Of a stretch of 43,482 bases of DNA, positions 17,486 through 25,938 are shown piece after piece; the first letter of the stretch is position 1, and each line of letters begins with the position of its first letter. The notes below the pieces were generated by a model. That model was not told the DNA's origin. It was given only the letters and a program-made list of their open reading frames with translations, and made no database searches. Origin of the DNA: Bacteroidales bacterium (lineage in GTDB: Bacteria; Bacteroidota; Bacteroidia; Bacteroidales; WCHB1-69); NCBI GenBank assembly GCA_017651425.1, contig JAGCCZ010000061.1, forward strand, positions 1-43,482, given 5' to 3'. A program made the position numbers and the translations under genes.

Positions 17486-18532
17486 ATGCAAGAAATAGAA
17501 GAAAGCCTCCCGCAAGAGTCGGGCGAACTGTACGAACATTTTCGTTTCAACGTTGATCCGGGCACGGAGTTGCTGCGTATTGACAAGTATCTGTTCAACC
17601 TGCTCCGTCACACCTCCCGCAGCAAAATCCAGCAGGCGGCCAAGGCGGGCTGCATCCTCGTGAACGGCAAGCCTGAGAAACAGAACTATAAGGTTCACCC
17701 CAATGATGTCATCTCTGTGCTTATGCCAAAGCCGCCGCGCGTTACGGAGATTTTGCCAGAGGACATTCCCCTCGACATTCCGTACGAGGACGACGATCTG
17801 CTCATCGTCAACAAGGCCGCAGGCATGGTGGTACACCCGGCATTCGGCAATTATACGGGCACCATGGTCAATGCCCTGTATCACTATCTTGGCAAGCAGC
17901 AGCTGCCCGATGGCTCGCCCGTGAAGCCGCTATTGGTGCATCGTATCGACAAGAATACTTCCGGCCTCCTTGTGGTTGCCAAAAACGAGCTGGCCCAGAT
18001 GCGGTTGGCCAAGGTCTTCTTCGACCACGACCTGGAGCGTAAATATTATGCTTTGGCATGGGGCGACTTCCCGGAGGATTCCGGAACCATTGTGGGCAAT
18101 GTGGGGCGTAATCCGAAAGACCGCATGGTGATGACGGTTTTCCCCGAAGGTGACGAGCGTGGCAAGCATGCCGTGACCCACTGGCGTGTGATAGAACGTT
18201 TTGGCTATGTGACACTGATAGAGTGCCAGTTGGAGACAGGCCGCACCCACCAGATTCGCGTCCACATGCAATCCATTGGCCATCCCCTTTTCAATGACGA
18301 AGCCTACGGCGGTGACCATATCCTGAAGGGAACTACATTTTCAAAATATCAACAGTTTGTCCGCAATTGTTTTGCGCTGATGCCGCGACAGGCCCTGCAC
18401 GCCAAGTCACTGGGCTTCGCACATCCCACCACCGGCAAGTTCACGCTTTTTGAATCGGAACTGCCCTCCGACTTTCAAGCCGTCCTCGACAAATGGCGCG
18501 GCTATGTCCATACAACGGTGGACAACGTATAG
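17486..18532 (+). CDS. rluD: Ribosomal large subunit pseudouridine synthase, RluD type
   Basis: A 348-residue RluA-family enzyme. The N-terminal S4 RNA-binding domain spans about 25-90 (RIDKYLFNLLRHTSRSKIQQAAKAG). The catalytic domain holds Asp155 in HRIDKNTSGLLVVAK, the nucleophile-like aspartate of the family. Further motifs are YYALAWG and TGRTHQIRVHM. It isomerises uridines in 23S rRNA. The S4 plus RluA layout points to RluD rather than RluA or RluC, but exact target sites cannot be read from sequence. Confidence 0.92.
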   Translation: MQEIEESLPQESGELYEHFRFNVDPGTELLRIDKYLFNLLRHTSRSKIQQAAKAGCILVNGKPEKQNYKVHPNDVISVLMPKPPRVTEILPEDIPLDIPYEDDDLLIVNKAAGMVVHPAFGNYTGTMVNALYHYLGKQQLPDGSPVKPLLVHRIDKNTSGLLVVAKNELAQMRLAKVFFDHDLERKYYALAWGDFPEDSGTIVGNVGRNPKDRMVMTVFPEGDERGKHAVTHWRVIERFGYVTLIECQLETGRTHQIRVHMQSIGHPLFNDEAYGGDHILKGTTFSKYQQFVRNCFALMPRQALHAKSLGFAHPTTGKFTLFESELPSDFQAVLDKWRGYVHTTVDNV

Positions 18533-18620
18533 TCGTAGTTCCTTGTTTGATCGGGCGAACAGTTTGCAAAGTCCCCGCAAAACGTATCTCTTAAGAATGA
18601 TTCGTGATCAGAGTGTGGAA

Positions 18621-19250
18621 TCATGCATAACATTTTGTTCCGTGCGCGCGGAATGTGCACCCTTGTCGCACAACACAGTCGGCGCAGCTCTTGCGGCTTT
18701 CTCTGCCACCGATTTTGACGATTCCCATCATGGACTTGAGAGGCACCATCAGCCCCGAGTCGAGGAATGTGATGCCAATACGCTCGGCGCGCAAGCGTAA
18801 GGCGATCTCGCGGCTGTCTTCCAGAGAGGTGCCGCCATAGCCCGGGCAGAAGCGGAACCCCATGTGCTCATAGGGGAGTTTGCGCTCGAACTCGTCGGCG
18901 CGTTGCTCCAGATACGCCGAGGCTGCGGCGTCGAAGACGACGGCATTGGTCATGTCCGTCAGTTGCAGGCGCTTGAGGTGGCGGTCCACCTGCGCCCCCA
19001 GTGTGGTGGCACACAGCAGATAGCCATCTGCGCCCGACAGGTGTTCCATGTAGGCGGGATTGGCGAACATGAACGGCATTGGCTCCGTGAAATGCGCATG
19101 TAGGTAATGAAACACCGACAATTCTTCAACTTCCTGCACAGCGCGCTCAATGCGATGCAGGAGGTTGCCGTCCACCGCAACATCGGGCGGATAGCCCAAG
19201 TAGCGGACGATGCTGTCTGCCAGTTTCTTATTTGATGATGCGCTTTTCAT
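18621..19250 (-). CDS. Stand-alone methionine synthase reactivation protein
   Basis: A 209-residue protein matching the AdoMet-binding activation domain of cobalamin-dependent methionine synthase. The key block is FRFCPGYGGTSLEDSREIAL, then RIGITFLDSGLMVPLKSMMGIVKIGG, parallel to the R-x-x-PGY and ESxxMxPxxSxS region of that domain. A C-terminal cysteine set (CADCVVRQGCTFR) is typical of the separate anaerobe versions such as Thermotoga TM0269. It would remethylate oxidised cobalamin on the short MetH at 8351-10687, which lacks this part. The ATG at 19250 overlaps the end of ruvC by 23 bases; a longer frame to 19493 only mirrors ruvC. The gene symbol is left blank because usage varies. Confidence 0.82.
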   Translation of the reverse strand: MKSASSNKKLADSIVRYLGYPPDVAVDGNLLHRIERAVQEVEELSVFHYLHAHFTEPMPFMFANPAYMEHLSGADGYLLCATTLGAQVDRHLKRLQLTDMTNAVVFDAAASAYLEQRADEFERKLPYEHMGFRFCPGYGGTSLEDSREIALRLRAERIGITFLDSGLMVPLKSMMGIVKIGGRESRKSCADCVVRQGCTFRAHGTKCYA

Positions 19251-19791
19251 TGTTGGCGATGAAGGATTTCCAGTCGTTGAACTTGCCGCCACCGCCCACG
19301 ACGACGCGCGACTGCAGGTGGTGGCACACGGCGGCGGCCAAGGCGTCCGTGGCGTCCAAGAACTCGACATCTTGCGACAGCGGGTACATGTGGCACAGCA
19401 TGGCGGCCACCTGCTCTTTGGCAGCGTTGCCGTTGCCGGTGATAGATTGCTTGATCTTTCGGGGCGGGTATTCAAAAACCTCCATGCCCGCATGCAGGCA
19501 TGCTGCGATGACGACCCCCTGCGCGCGTCCTAACTTCAGCATCGACTGCACATTTTTGCCGTAAAAAGGCGCTTCGATGGATAGAATGTCGGGATGGTAT
19601 TGTTCAATCAAGGCATTGGTCTTCTCGTAAATGTATTTCAGCTTCGCATAATGATCGGACAACTTGCTCATTTGTATTACACTGATCACCTCCACGTCCG
19701 ACTTGTTGAGGTTGGTGTGAAGTACAGCGTAGCCCATCACGGAGGTGCCGGGGTCGATGCCCAGAATGCGGTGTTCGGTCGTCTCTGCCAT
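19228..19791 (-). CDS. ruvC: Holliday junction resolvase RuvC
   Basis: A 187-residue endonuclease that cuts Holliday junctions after RuvAB branch migration. All four acidic catalytic residues are present: D13 (GIDPGT), E73 (SIEAPF), D146 and D149 (FLDATDALAAAVCHH). The helix FYGKNVQSMLKLGRAQGV is standard. Its ATG shares one base with the stop of the retropepsin gene (TAATG), and its end overlaps the MetH reactivation gene by 23 bases, so the three are probably translationally coupled. Confidence 0.96.
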   Translation of the reverse strand: MAETTEHRILGIDPGTSVMGYAVLHTNLNKSDVEVISVIQMSKLSDHYAKLKYIYEKTNALIEQYHPDILSIEAPFYGKNVQSMLKLGRAQGVVIAACLHAGMEVFEYPPRKIKQSITGNGNAAKEQVAAMLCHMYPLSQDVEFLDATDALAAAVCHHLQSRVVVGGGGKFNDWKSFIANNEKRIIK

Positions 19792-20243
19792 TATTTTTTC
19801 TTGTCAATGGTGAAGTGGAGAAAACCCTCCTCGTAGTTGATGACAGCGTGGTTTTTTACAAAAAAATCGTTGCCAAGAATCATCTGCACAGGCTTTTTGT
19901 TCAGTCGAACATAGGCCATATTGATATATGAGAAGTCGAGCAGTGCCATATTCTGGAACAGGGGCATTCTGTAGCGACCAATGCGAAGATTGGGTACATC
20001 GGCCACGAGTACGTCAAAATCATCGCCGCCAATGCCAGCGGTGACCCCTTCGTGTTCTTCCGTTTGCAGCTCGGGTAAGATTAACTTTGCGAAATTAATG
20101 TCCAGGCAGCTGTGGGAAGCGCCAGTGTCCAGTACAATCCGGGCAGAGTGCCCCGCAATGGAACCGCTTATAAGGGTATGATAGTCACCCTCTTCCAATT
20201 GCAGAACATGGAGCTTGACGCTGTATTTTTTTGTCGTATCCAT
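19791..20243 (-). CDS. Retropepsin-like aspartic protease
   Basis: A 150-residue protein with the single-domain aspartic protease layout: catalytic loop IVLDTGASHSCLD, a glycine-rich flap-like AGIGGDDFDVLVADV, and the second hydrophobic-glycine segment PVQMILGNDFFVKNH. Family members work as homodimers with one aspartate from each subunit. I use the ATG at 20243 (MDTTKKYSVKL); one codon set earlier (20252) is also possible. No signal peptide is seen, so it should be cytoplasmic. The substrate is unknown. It follows corA by 56 bases and shares a base with ruvC. Confidence 0.78.
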   Translation of the reverse strand: MDTTKKYSVKLHVLQLEEGDYHTLISGSIAGHSARIVLDTGASHSCLDINFAKLILPELQTEEHEGVTAGIGGDDFDVLVADVPNLRIGRYRMPLFQNMALLDFSYINMAYVRLNKKPVQMILGNDFFVKNHAVINYEEGFLHFTIDKKK

Positions 20244-20299
20244 AAAAATCATAATGTTTTAAGAAAATGTCGCAGTCTGGGGAAAAGCGTCCTTTCTTT

Positions 20300-21211
20300 T
20301 CATAACCAATGTTTCTTCACGAAGAAGATGACTAACCCGATCAGAATCACGGCACAGAATCCGACAACAATCAGGAAGGCGTACGGCGATTCGGCAAATG
20401 GCAGGTTCACGTTCATGCCATAGAGACCGCTGATGAAGGTCAACGGCAGCACAATGGTGGAAATGATGGTAAGCATGCGCATGATCTCGTTGGTCTTGTT
20501 GGTCTGCAACGAGTCGAACGTGCTCGACAAGCCGTCCACCAACTCGCCATAGTCGTCGATCATATCCCACATCTTTTGGTAGAAGTCGAGGATGTTGCCC
20601 CAGTAATCTTCCATATCGTCGGCAAAGCCTCTGACATCACCGGATTCAAAGAGCTTGAAGAGGCGCAGCTGCGGTTTGAACATGGTGTTGAGCTGGATGA
20701 TGTTCTTGCGGAATCGGGAAATCTGTTCGATGATGGTCTCCGACTTGCTGCTGAAGAGCTCGCGGTTGATGAAGTCGAGTTCTGTGCCCATGCGTTCCAC
20801 AAGCAGGAATGTCTCTTTCATCATCCTATATAATATATGGTAAAGGATGGCATCGCTGGTGCCGCTGATGTCGTCCTCGTCTTCCGGCTCGGGATGGATT
20901 TTGGTGTAGTTGAAGAGGTCCTGCACCACATAGTGCGAGTTGCCGACCGTAATCAGGTAATCCTGTCCCCAGAAAATCTTGGTCTCCTCGGTCTTGACAA
21001 GCTGCGTGCGCTTGTCCATCAACGGAAAATGAAAGACAAGGAAGAAATAGTCGTCGTAAATGTCGATTTTTGGGCGTTGTACAAAACTGGAGCAGTCGTC
21101 AATGTCCAACGGGTGAAAGTGGAAGTTATCCCTTAAAAAGTCCAGGTCTTCGACCGTGGGATTGGTGATATGATGCCATTTGAAAGTGCCAAAGTCAATG
21201 GTGTCAACCAT
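20300..21211 (-). CDS. corA: CorA-family magnesium/cobalt transporter
   Basis: A 303-residue inner-membrane channel. A long soluble N-terminal domain with coiled segments is followed by two C-terminal membrane helices. The essential loop GMN appears in LTFISGLYGMNVNLPF, and the protein ends in a basic tail (VKKHWL). CorA pentamers import Mg2+ and sometimes Co2+ or Ni2+. It leads the corA-retropepsin-ruvC-metH-reactivation run. A strong Shine-Dalgarno sequence stands before it (21218-21225), rare in this window. Confidence 0.95.
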   Translation of the reverse strand: MVDTIDFGTFKWHHITNPTVEDLDFLRDNFHFHPLDIDDCSSFVQRPKIDIYDDYFFLVFHFPLMDKRTQLVKTEETKIFWGQDYLITVGNSHYVVQDLFNYTKIHPEPEDEDDISGTSDAILYHILYRMMKETFLLVERMGTELDFINRELFSSKSETIIEQISRFRKNIIQLNTMFKPQLRLFKLFESGDVRGFADDMEDYWGNILDFYQKMWDMIDDYGELVDGLSSTFDSLQTNKTNEIMRMLTIISTIVLPLTFISGLYGMNVNLPFAESPYAFLIVVGFCAVILIGLVIFFVKKHWL

Positions 21212-21217
21212 AAAATA

Positions 21218-21225
21218 ACCTCCTT
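21218..21225 (-). promoter_or_regulatory. Strong Shine-Dalgarno site for corA
   Basis: The minus strand reads AAGGAGGT, fully complementary to the 16S anti-SD, 6 bases before the ATG. Nearly all other starts in the window have no such site. Confidence 0.75.
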
Positions 21226-21285
21226 TCTTGTTGGGTTAGAAACTATGAAAACTACTACATCTTGGTGTGGTTTACGAAACGGCGG

Positions 21286-21293
21286 CAAAGATA
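21286..21293 (-). promoter_or_regulatory. Bacteroidota -7 box for corA
   Basis: The minus strand reads TATCTTTG (TAnnTTTG), 74 bases before the corA ATG. The -33 box is not clear. Confidence 0.6.
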
Positions 21294-21364
21294 CAAAAAA
21301 AAGGATAAATGAAAATGAAGAATAGAAAATAAACAGTGACAAAAAGCAGGTCGTTCACCACGGG

Positions 21365-22972
21365 TCAAGGCTTTATATCCTCATTGCCGGTGATGATGAT
21401 TTTGCGGTCCTTGGCTGCCTGCACCCCATAAACGGTTTCTCTCGTCTCTTCGGTTTGGAAACTGCGGTTTACGGCACCTTGTGGATCTATATGGACTACG
21501 AGCCCTGCTTTCGTTCCGTCGAGGTAGGGAACGAAAAAGCTGTCATCCGTCTGACGCAAATAGTTGAGCAAGCTGAAGATGCGTCGGGAGGAGAGGTGCA
21601 GGTTATAGTCGCTGTTGTGCAGCGGGCTGGCGTAGCCGCTGACGGTGAGCTCCACGGTTTCGCCTGCCGTAAGGGCCTCGCGCAGATATTGGGTCAGCCG
21701 TTGCAGCCGCTCGTAGCCAGTGGCCACGGAGTCACGCAGAAACTGCGACATCTCTGCTTCGGCCGCCTGCCGTGCCGCATCGGAAAGCCCACGGCCTGTT
21801 TCGCGCACATAGAGGGCGTTGTACGTCATGTACTGGTTGTAGAGGGTGGGGTAGTCCGTGACAGTGGTGTCCGACAGGGAACGCGGATCGGGCTGGTCGT
21901 TTTGGAAATAGAGCGTGATGGGCAATACGGAGGCAATTTTCTCATGGATGGTTGGCGTGTGGATTGCCGTGGTATCGGATGTGATTGTGGATGGTTTCCA
22001 GCGAAATCGGAAAAGATCGTTGCAGCACGTGTCGGACTCCTCGGTGCCGTCGTGCGGCCGGTTGGAGGAGAAGTGGCCACACTCCCCGACGGGATCGAAT
22101 GTGAAGTAAAAGTCGTTGTATTCCGAGTTGAATGGCACGCCCATGTTGGAGACACTGCCCCATTGGCTGAGCGACCCTGGGCAATAGAAAATGTCGTATC
22201 CACCGATGCCCAGATGCTCGTCGGAACTGAAGTAAAGCACCCCTTTCTGCTTGTCATAGAAGGGCGTCACCTCGTTGCCCTCCGTGTTGATGGCTGAACC
22301 TGCGTTGACGGGCGTCTGGTAATGGCCGTCCTTGACAATGGAGTACCAGATGTCCAGCCCGCCGACACCCTGCTCCCGGTCGGAGACGAAGTAAAGCACA
22401 TCAAGGTTTTCCGCTTCTACAAGGTAGGGCTGTAAGGACGTGGTGCCTTCGGCATTGATGGTGGAAGGCAGCTTTTTGGGCTTTTGCCAGCTTCGACCGT
22501 CGCGTTTGCTTTGCCACAAGGTGCATCGCAACTCCCCGTCATGGCTGCGGGTGCAACGGGAGAAGATTATCAGATTATGTTTTTCATTGAAGCAGAAATT
22601 GCTGTTGAAAGCATTGCGCGCGTTGATGAGGGGAGGAAGAGGCTCTGCGGGCGTGAAGCTGCCCTCCGGTAACAATGTTGACTGATAAATATTGCAATAC
22701 CAGCTTGTTTCGAAGATATGGTCGATATCTTCGTCCGCGTTGGCACGCAGGGATGTGAAATAGAAAGTTGAATCGGGAAGCAATCGTCCGCAAAACTCCG
22801 AAAAGTGTGTGTTAACCTCCTCTGGGAGAGCCTCCACGATGACGGGCAGGCTGTCGTGACGGATGAAATGGCGTTGCTCTTCACGCTGCTGTTCCGTGAG
22901 TTTGCCCACTTGCGCTTGCGTTGCCACACCGATACTGAGCAGAAGGATAATATGGAGTACCCGCAGTCGCAT
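21365..22972 (-). CDS. PD40 repeat / OmpA-like outer-membrane protein
   Basis: A 535-residue exported protein. The ATG at 22972 gives the signal peptide MRLRVLHIILLLSIGVATQAQ. The middle (about 95-330) has WD40-like PD40 repeats: YFVSDREQGVGGLDIWYS, YFSSDEHLGIGGYDIFYC, and HFSSNRPHDG. The C-terminus (about 430-500) resembles an OmpA-like peptidoglycan-binding domain (VELTVSGYASPLHNSDYNLHLSSRRIFSLLNYL), but it is divergent. Its start shares one base with the stop of the RarA-PorP ORF (TAATG). PorP/SprF genes are often paired with such PD40-OmpA proteins in T9SS-bearing Bacteroidota, so the two probably work together at the outer membrane. Confidence 0.8.
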   Translation of the reverse strand: MRLRVLHIILLLSIGVATQAQVGKLTEQQREEQRHFIRHDSLPVIVEALPEEVNTHFSEFCGRLLPDSTFYFTSLRANADEDIDHIFETSWYCNIYQSTLLPEGSFTPAEPLPPLINARNAFNSNFCFNEKHNLIIFSRCTRSHDGELRCTLWQSKRDGRSWQKPKKLPSTINAEGTTSLQPYLVEAENLDVLYFVSDREQGVGGLDIWYSIVKDGHYQTPVNAGSAINTEGNEVTPFYDKQKGVLYFSSDEHLGIGGYDIFYCPGSLSQWGSVSNMGVPFNSEYNDFYFTFDPVGECGHFSSNRPHDGTEESDTCCNDLFRFRWKPSTITSDTTAIHTPTIHEKIASVLPITLYFQNDQPDPRSLSDTTVTDYPTLYNQYMTYNALYVRETGRGLSDAARQAAEAEMSQFLRDSVATGYERLQRLTQYLREALTAGETVELTVSGYASPLHNSDYNLHLSSRRIFSLLNYLRQTDDSFFVPYLDGTKAGLVVHIDPQGAVNRSFQTEETRETVYGVQAAKDRKIIITGNEDIKP

Positions 22973-25251
22973 TACAGTAGATCGTATGGACAAGGTTCCT
23001 TGCCGATTCGAGTGATGGTTTTCTTCCGGAAAATGTAGGATAACGTCAGCTCCACACTGCCTCGAGCGCGTGTGGCTGCCACAAAACGGGAAACGTTGAT
23101 GTCGTAAGCAACCCCGAGCCGCACGTCTTTCCAGTTGAAGAAGACGTCGGCAATGATGGCGTCATTCCAGCGATACAAGAGGCCGCCGCCCACGGAGTAT
23201 ATGGTGGTGTAGCTGTTCTTTCGCTGAAAATATTCAACATTGACCCCGAGGGTGTATTCGCTGAAGCGCCGCTGCCAGCTGCTGTAAAGCATCGGCTCCA
23301 AGGCTAAGTCGGAGGTGAGACCGATGCGCGAAAGGAAATGGACACTGTATTTGACGGGCAGTTGCTCTAGATCGTTGCTGAAAGCTTCGCGGGGCTGGTT
23401 GAGGTGCGCCACCGCCCCGCCCAACTGGAAAGTGTTGTGCTTATTGGGGGAAAAGCTCCAGAAAAATCCCGTCCCTATATCCAAAAACAACTGTCGGTTG
23501 TCGGGAAATAACTCGCTGACAGGCAGGGAAGGGTCATAGTGACCGCTTTGGAATTGCTCGTCCCAGCGTGCATCGTTGAAATCGACGTTGTTATGCAGAA
23601 TCCCGCCATAGATGCCAAGTCCGATCTTGTGCTTGCCGCGCCGACCCAGATACTTGATGTACGAGGCCGTGACTATGGCTTGTATGGAGGTGTAGTTCAA
23701 ATCGCCGGCATGGTCGAAATTAAATGCCGCACCGATGCCGATAAGCTCTTGCCGCTGGTTGTTGCGATAGACGGATCCGTCGAGGCTGATTCCCATGGTC
23801 TGAAAGGGAACCGTCACGGAATGCCACTGCGTACGATAGGCGGCGGTCGCCCTGAAAAGCCCGTCGTAAGCGCCTGTGAGGGATGGGTTCAGCGTGACGG
23901 GTTGGTCATAGAATTGGGAAAAGTGGTAGTTCTGTCCCCGTGCGGGGGAAAAAAAACAACACAGTGCTGTCAAAAGCAGGATGACATATTTGTATTTCTC
24001 GTTCCAGCAACGGCGCAGATATTTGCGAAGCTCGTTTTCGCGCGGGTTGTCCTGCGGCTCGTAAATCTTCACCCCGCTCAATTGCGGCGGCATAAATTCC
24101 TGTTCGACGAAGTTGTGCTCGAAGTCATGAGCATATTGATATCCCTTGTGGTAGCCCAACTCCTTCATCAGCTTGGTGGGCGCGTTGCGGATATGCAGCG
24201 GTACAGGCAGGTCGCCAGTCTGCTTGACGATGGCATAGGCTGTGTCAATGGCCATGATGGCGGCGTTGCTCTTGGGCGACGAGGCTAAATAGATGGCTGT
24301 TTGCGACAGAGGTATGCGTGCTTCCGGCATGCCAATGACGTTCACGGCTTGAAAGCAATTGTTGGCCAGTAACAGCGCGTTGGGGTTGGCGTTTCCGATG
24401 TCTTCGGAGGCTAATATGACCATGCGGCGTGCGATGAAGAGCGGGTCCTCGCCGGCGATGAGCATGCGCGCCATCCAATAGACCGCCGCGTTTGGGTCGC
24501 TGCCCCGCATCGACTTGATGAAGGCGGAGATGATGTCGTAATGCTGCTCCCCGTTTTTGTCGTAAAGGGCCAAGTTTTGTTGGATCACCTGCAATACGCC
24601 CTCGCGGGTGATGGTGAGCACGCCGTCCACTGGTTGCGTCATCCAGGTTACCAACTCGATGGCGTTGATGAGCTTGCGGGCATCACCGCCGGAAATACGC
24701 AACAGAGCCTCCGTCTCTTCCAAGGCGATTTTGCACCCGAGTTGTTTCTCCTGATACTCCACGGCGGTTTCCAAAATGCGCTCCAGATTCTCGCGCGACA
24801 GATTTTTCAACACATAGACCTGACAGCGGGAGAGCAAGGGGGATATGACCTCAAAGGAGGGATTCTCCGTGGTCGCACCGATGAGCGTGACGACACCCTG
24901 CTCCACCGCTCCTAACAGGGAGTCTTGCTGAGACTTGGAAAAACGGTGGATCTCGTCAATGAAAAGCAGGGACCGGTGTTCCGATTTTTTTGCCTTCTCA
25001 ATAACATCGCGAATGTCCTTCACACCGCTGTTGATGGCGCTCAACAGATAAAAATCGGCGCCTGTCAGCTCGGCAATGAGCAGTGCCAGAGTGGTTTTGC
25101 CCACACCGGGCGGCCCCCAGAAAATCATGGATTGGATGTTGCCGTTTTCAATGGCATTGCGCAACACGGCTCCCTCGCCCATCAGGTGCTCCTGACCGAC
25201 GTATGCATCCAGTGTCCGGGGACGTAATATCTCTGCCAAAGGCTTTTGCAT
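22972..25251 (-). CDS. RarA ATPase fused in frame to a PorP/SprF barrel
   Basis: A single 759-codon ORF with two complete proteins. Residues 1-421 are RarA/MgsA, a replication-restart AAA+ ATPase: Walker A WGPPGVGKTT (45-54), Walker B LLFIDEIHRF, sensor GATTENPSFEV, and the C-terminal tetramer part ending LRRCWNEKYK. There is no stop. Codons at 23940-23990 go straight on as a signal-like stretch (YVILLLTALCCFFSPARGQ). Then comes a full T9SS PorP/SprF membrane protein (from NYHFSQFYDQPVTLNPSLTGAY to the barrel end). No ATG, GTG or TTG suitable for a separate porP start exists at the join. Either it is a real fusion, an unusual start is used, or the join holds a sequence error. Confidence 0.85.
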   Translation of the reverse strand: MQKPLAEILRPRTLDAYVGQEHLMGEGAVLRNAIENGNIQSMIFWGPPGVGKTTLALLIAELTGADFYLLSAINSGVKDIRDVIEKAKKSEHRSLLFIDEIHRFSKSQQDSLLGAVEQGVVTLIGATTENPSFEVISPLLSRCQVYVLKNLSRENLERILETAVEYQEKQLGCKIALEETEALLRISGGDARKLINAIELVTWMTQPVDGVLTITREGVLQVIQQNLALYDKNGEQHYDIISAFIKSMRGSDPNAAVYWMARMLIAGEDPLFIARRMVILASEDIGNANPNALLLANNCFQAVNVIGMPEARIPLSQTAIYLASSPKSNAAIMAIDTAYAIVKQTGDLPVPLHIRNAPTKLMKELGYHKGYQYAHDFEHNFVEQEFMPPQLSGVKIYEPQDNPRENELRKYLRRCWNEKYKYVILLLTALCCFFSPARGQNYHFSQFYDQPVTLNPSLTGAYDGLFRATAAYRTQWHSVTVPFQTMGISLDGSVYRNNQRQELIGIGAAFNFDHAGDLNYTSIQAIVTASYIKYLGRRGKHKIGLGIYGGILHNNVDFNDARWDEQFQSGHYDPSLPVSELFPDNRQLFLDIGTGFFWSFSPNKHNTFQLGGAVAHLNQPREAFSNDLEQLPVKYSVHFLSRIGLTSDLALEPMLYSSWQRRFSEYTLGVNVEYFQRKNSYTTIYSVGGGLLYRWNDAIIADVFFNWKDVRLGVAYDINVSRFVAATRARGSVELTLSYIFRKKTITRIGKEPCPYDLL

Positions 25252-25269
25252 GATTACTCAAAGTGTTGG

Positions 25270-25277
25270 CAAAAGTA
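25270..25277 (-). promoter_or_regulatory. Bacteroidota -7 box for rarA-porP
   Basis: The minus strand reads TACTTTTG, matching TAnnTTTG, 18 bases before the ATG at 25251. Confidence 0.6.
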
Positions 25278-25357
25278 CAAAAAAAAGTTATTGGATATTC
25301 GTGCTTGACGGTTGGTGAATTTTCATCGTTTCGCTCGACTCATGTCGAAAATAATTG

Positions 25358-25365
25358 TATTTTTG
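25358..25365 (+). promoter_or_regulatory. Bacteroidota -7 box for the four-helix gene
   Basis: TATTTTTG matches TAnnTTTG, 26 bases before the ATG at 25392. Confidence 0.6.
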
Positions 25366-25391
25366 TGGCGTGAAAACTAATACTTTTTTTT

Positions 25392-25853
25392 ATGATGAAT
25401 GAACTAGAAAACAATGTAAGTTTTTTCAGATTTGAAGATTTGAGAATTTATGACAAATCGATGGAATATATCGATTGGTTATATGGAAGGATGACACAAG
25501 TTCCGTGTGACAATGCCGTGACAGTGCAATTCCCGATAGTCGCTTTCCTTAAATCCGCCAGCAAGATCGCCTTGAATACGGCGGAGGGTTCCTCCAGGAA
25601 CAAAGCACAGTTTCTGTATTACATGAAATTGGCCAAGAGCGCTGTGAGAGAGTGCGTTGCTTTTACGGAAATATCCCATAAGGTGGGCGTTTTCGACGAT
25701 GAGATGTATGAGTATTCCCGCAATCAGTTGATGGAATTGACGAAAATGATTGGCTCCCTGATCTCCTCGTTGCAGCGTAGCATAGGCACCTCCACCCCGA
25801 TGGACAGGGCTGAGAACTCCATGGAACCGTTGTCTGACATTGACGATTTTTGA
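25392..25853 (+). CDS. Four-helix-bundle protein (S23-like)
   Basis: A 153-residue all-helical protein of the four-helix-bundle family related to the 23S rRNA intervening-sequence (S23) proteins. The usual opening FEDLxxxDKS is here (RFEDLRIYDKSMEYID). The signature SASKIALNTAEGSSRNKAQFLYYMKLAKSA matches the family's S-I-x-x-N-I-A-E-G block, followed by SAVRECVAFTEIS. These are often isolated genes of unknown role. It has its own promoter and a strong terminator, so it is monocistronic. Confidence 0.82.
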   Translation: MMNELENNVSFFRFEDLRIYDKSMEYIDWLYGRMTQVPCDNAVTVQFPIVAFLKSASKIALNTAEGSSRNKAQFLYYMKLAKSAVRECVAFTEISHKVGVFDDEMYEYSRNQLMELTKMIGSLISSLQRSIGTSTPMDRAENSMEPLSDIDDF

Positions 25854-25875
25854 TTGAAAAAAAATATTTTTTTTC

Positions 25876-25909
25876 AGAGGATGCCGAACAGCATCCTCTT
25901 TTTATTTTT
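25876..25909 (+). terminator. Strong Rho-independent terminator
   Basis: AGAGGATGC (25876-25884) and GCATCCTCT (25891-25899) pair perfectly around a six-base loop and are followed by a T-rich tail. It ends the four-helix-bundle gene. Confidence 0.9.
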
Positions 25910-25911
25910 CT

Positions 25912-25919
25912 TATTTTTG
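25912..25919 (+). promoter_or_regulatory. Bacteroidota -7 box for the C10 peptidase
   Basis: TATTTTTG matches TAnnTTTG, 19 bases before the ATG at 25939 and directly after the terminator. Confidence 0.65.
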
Positions 25920-25938
25920 CGGGCTTAATTTTAAGGAT

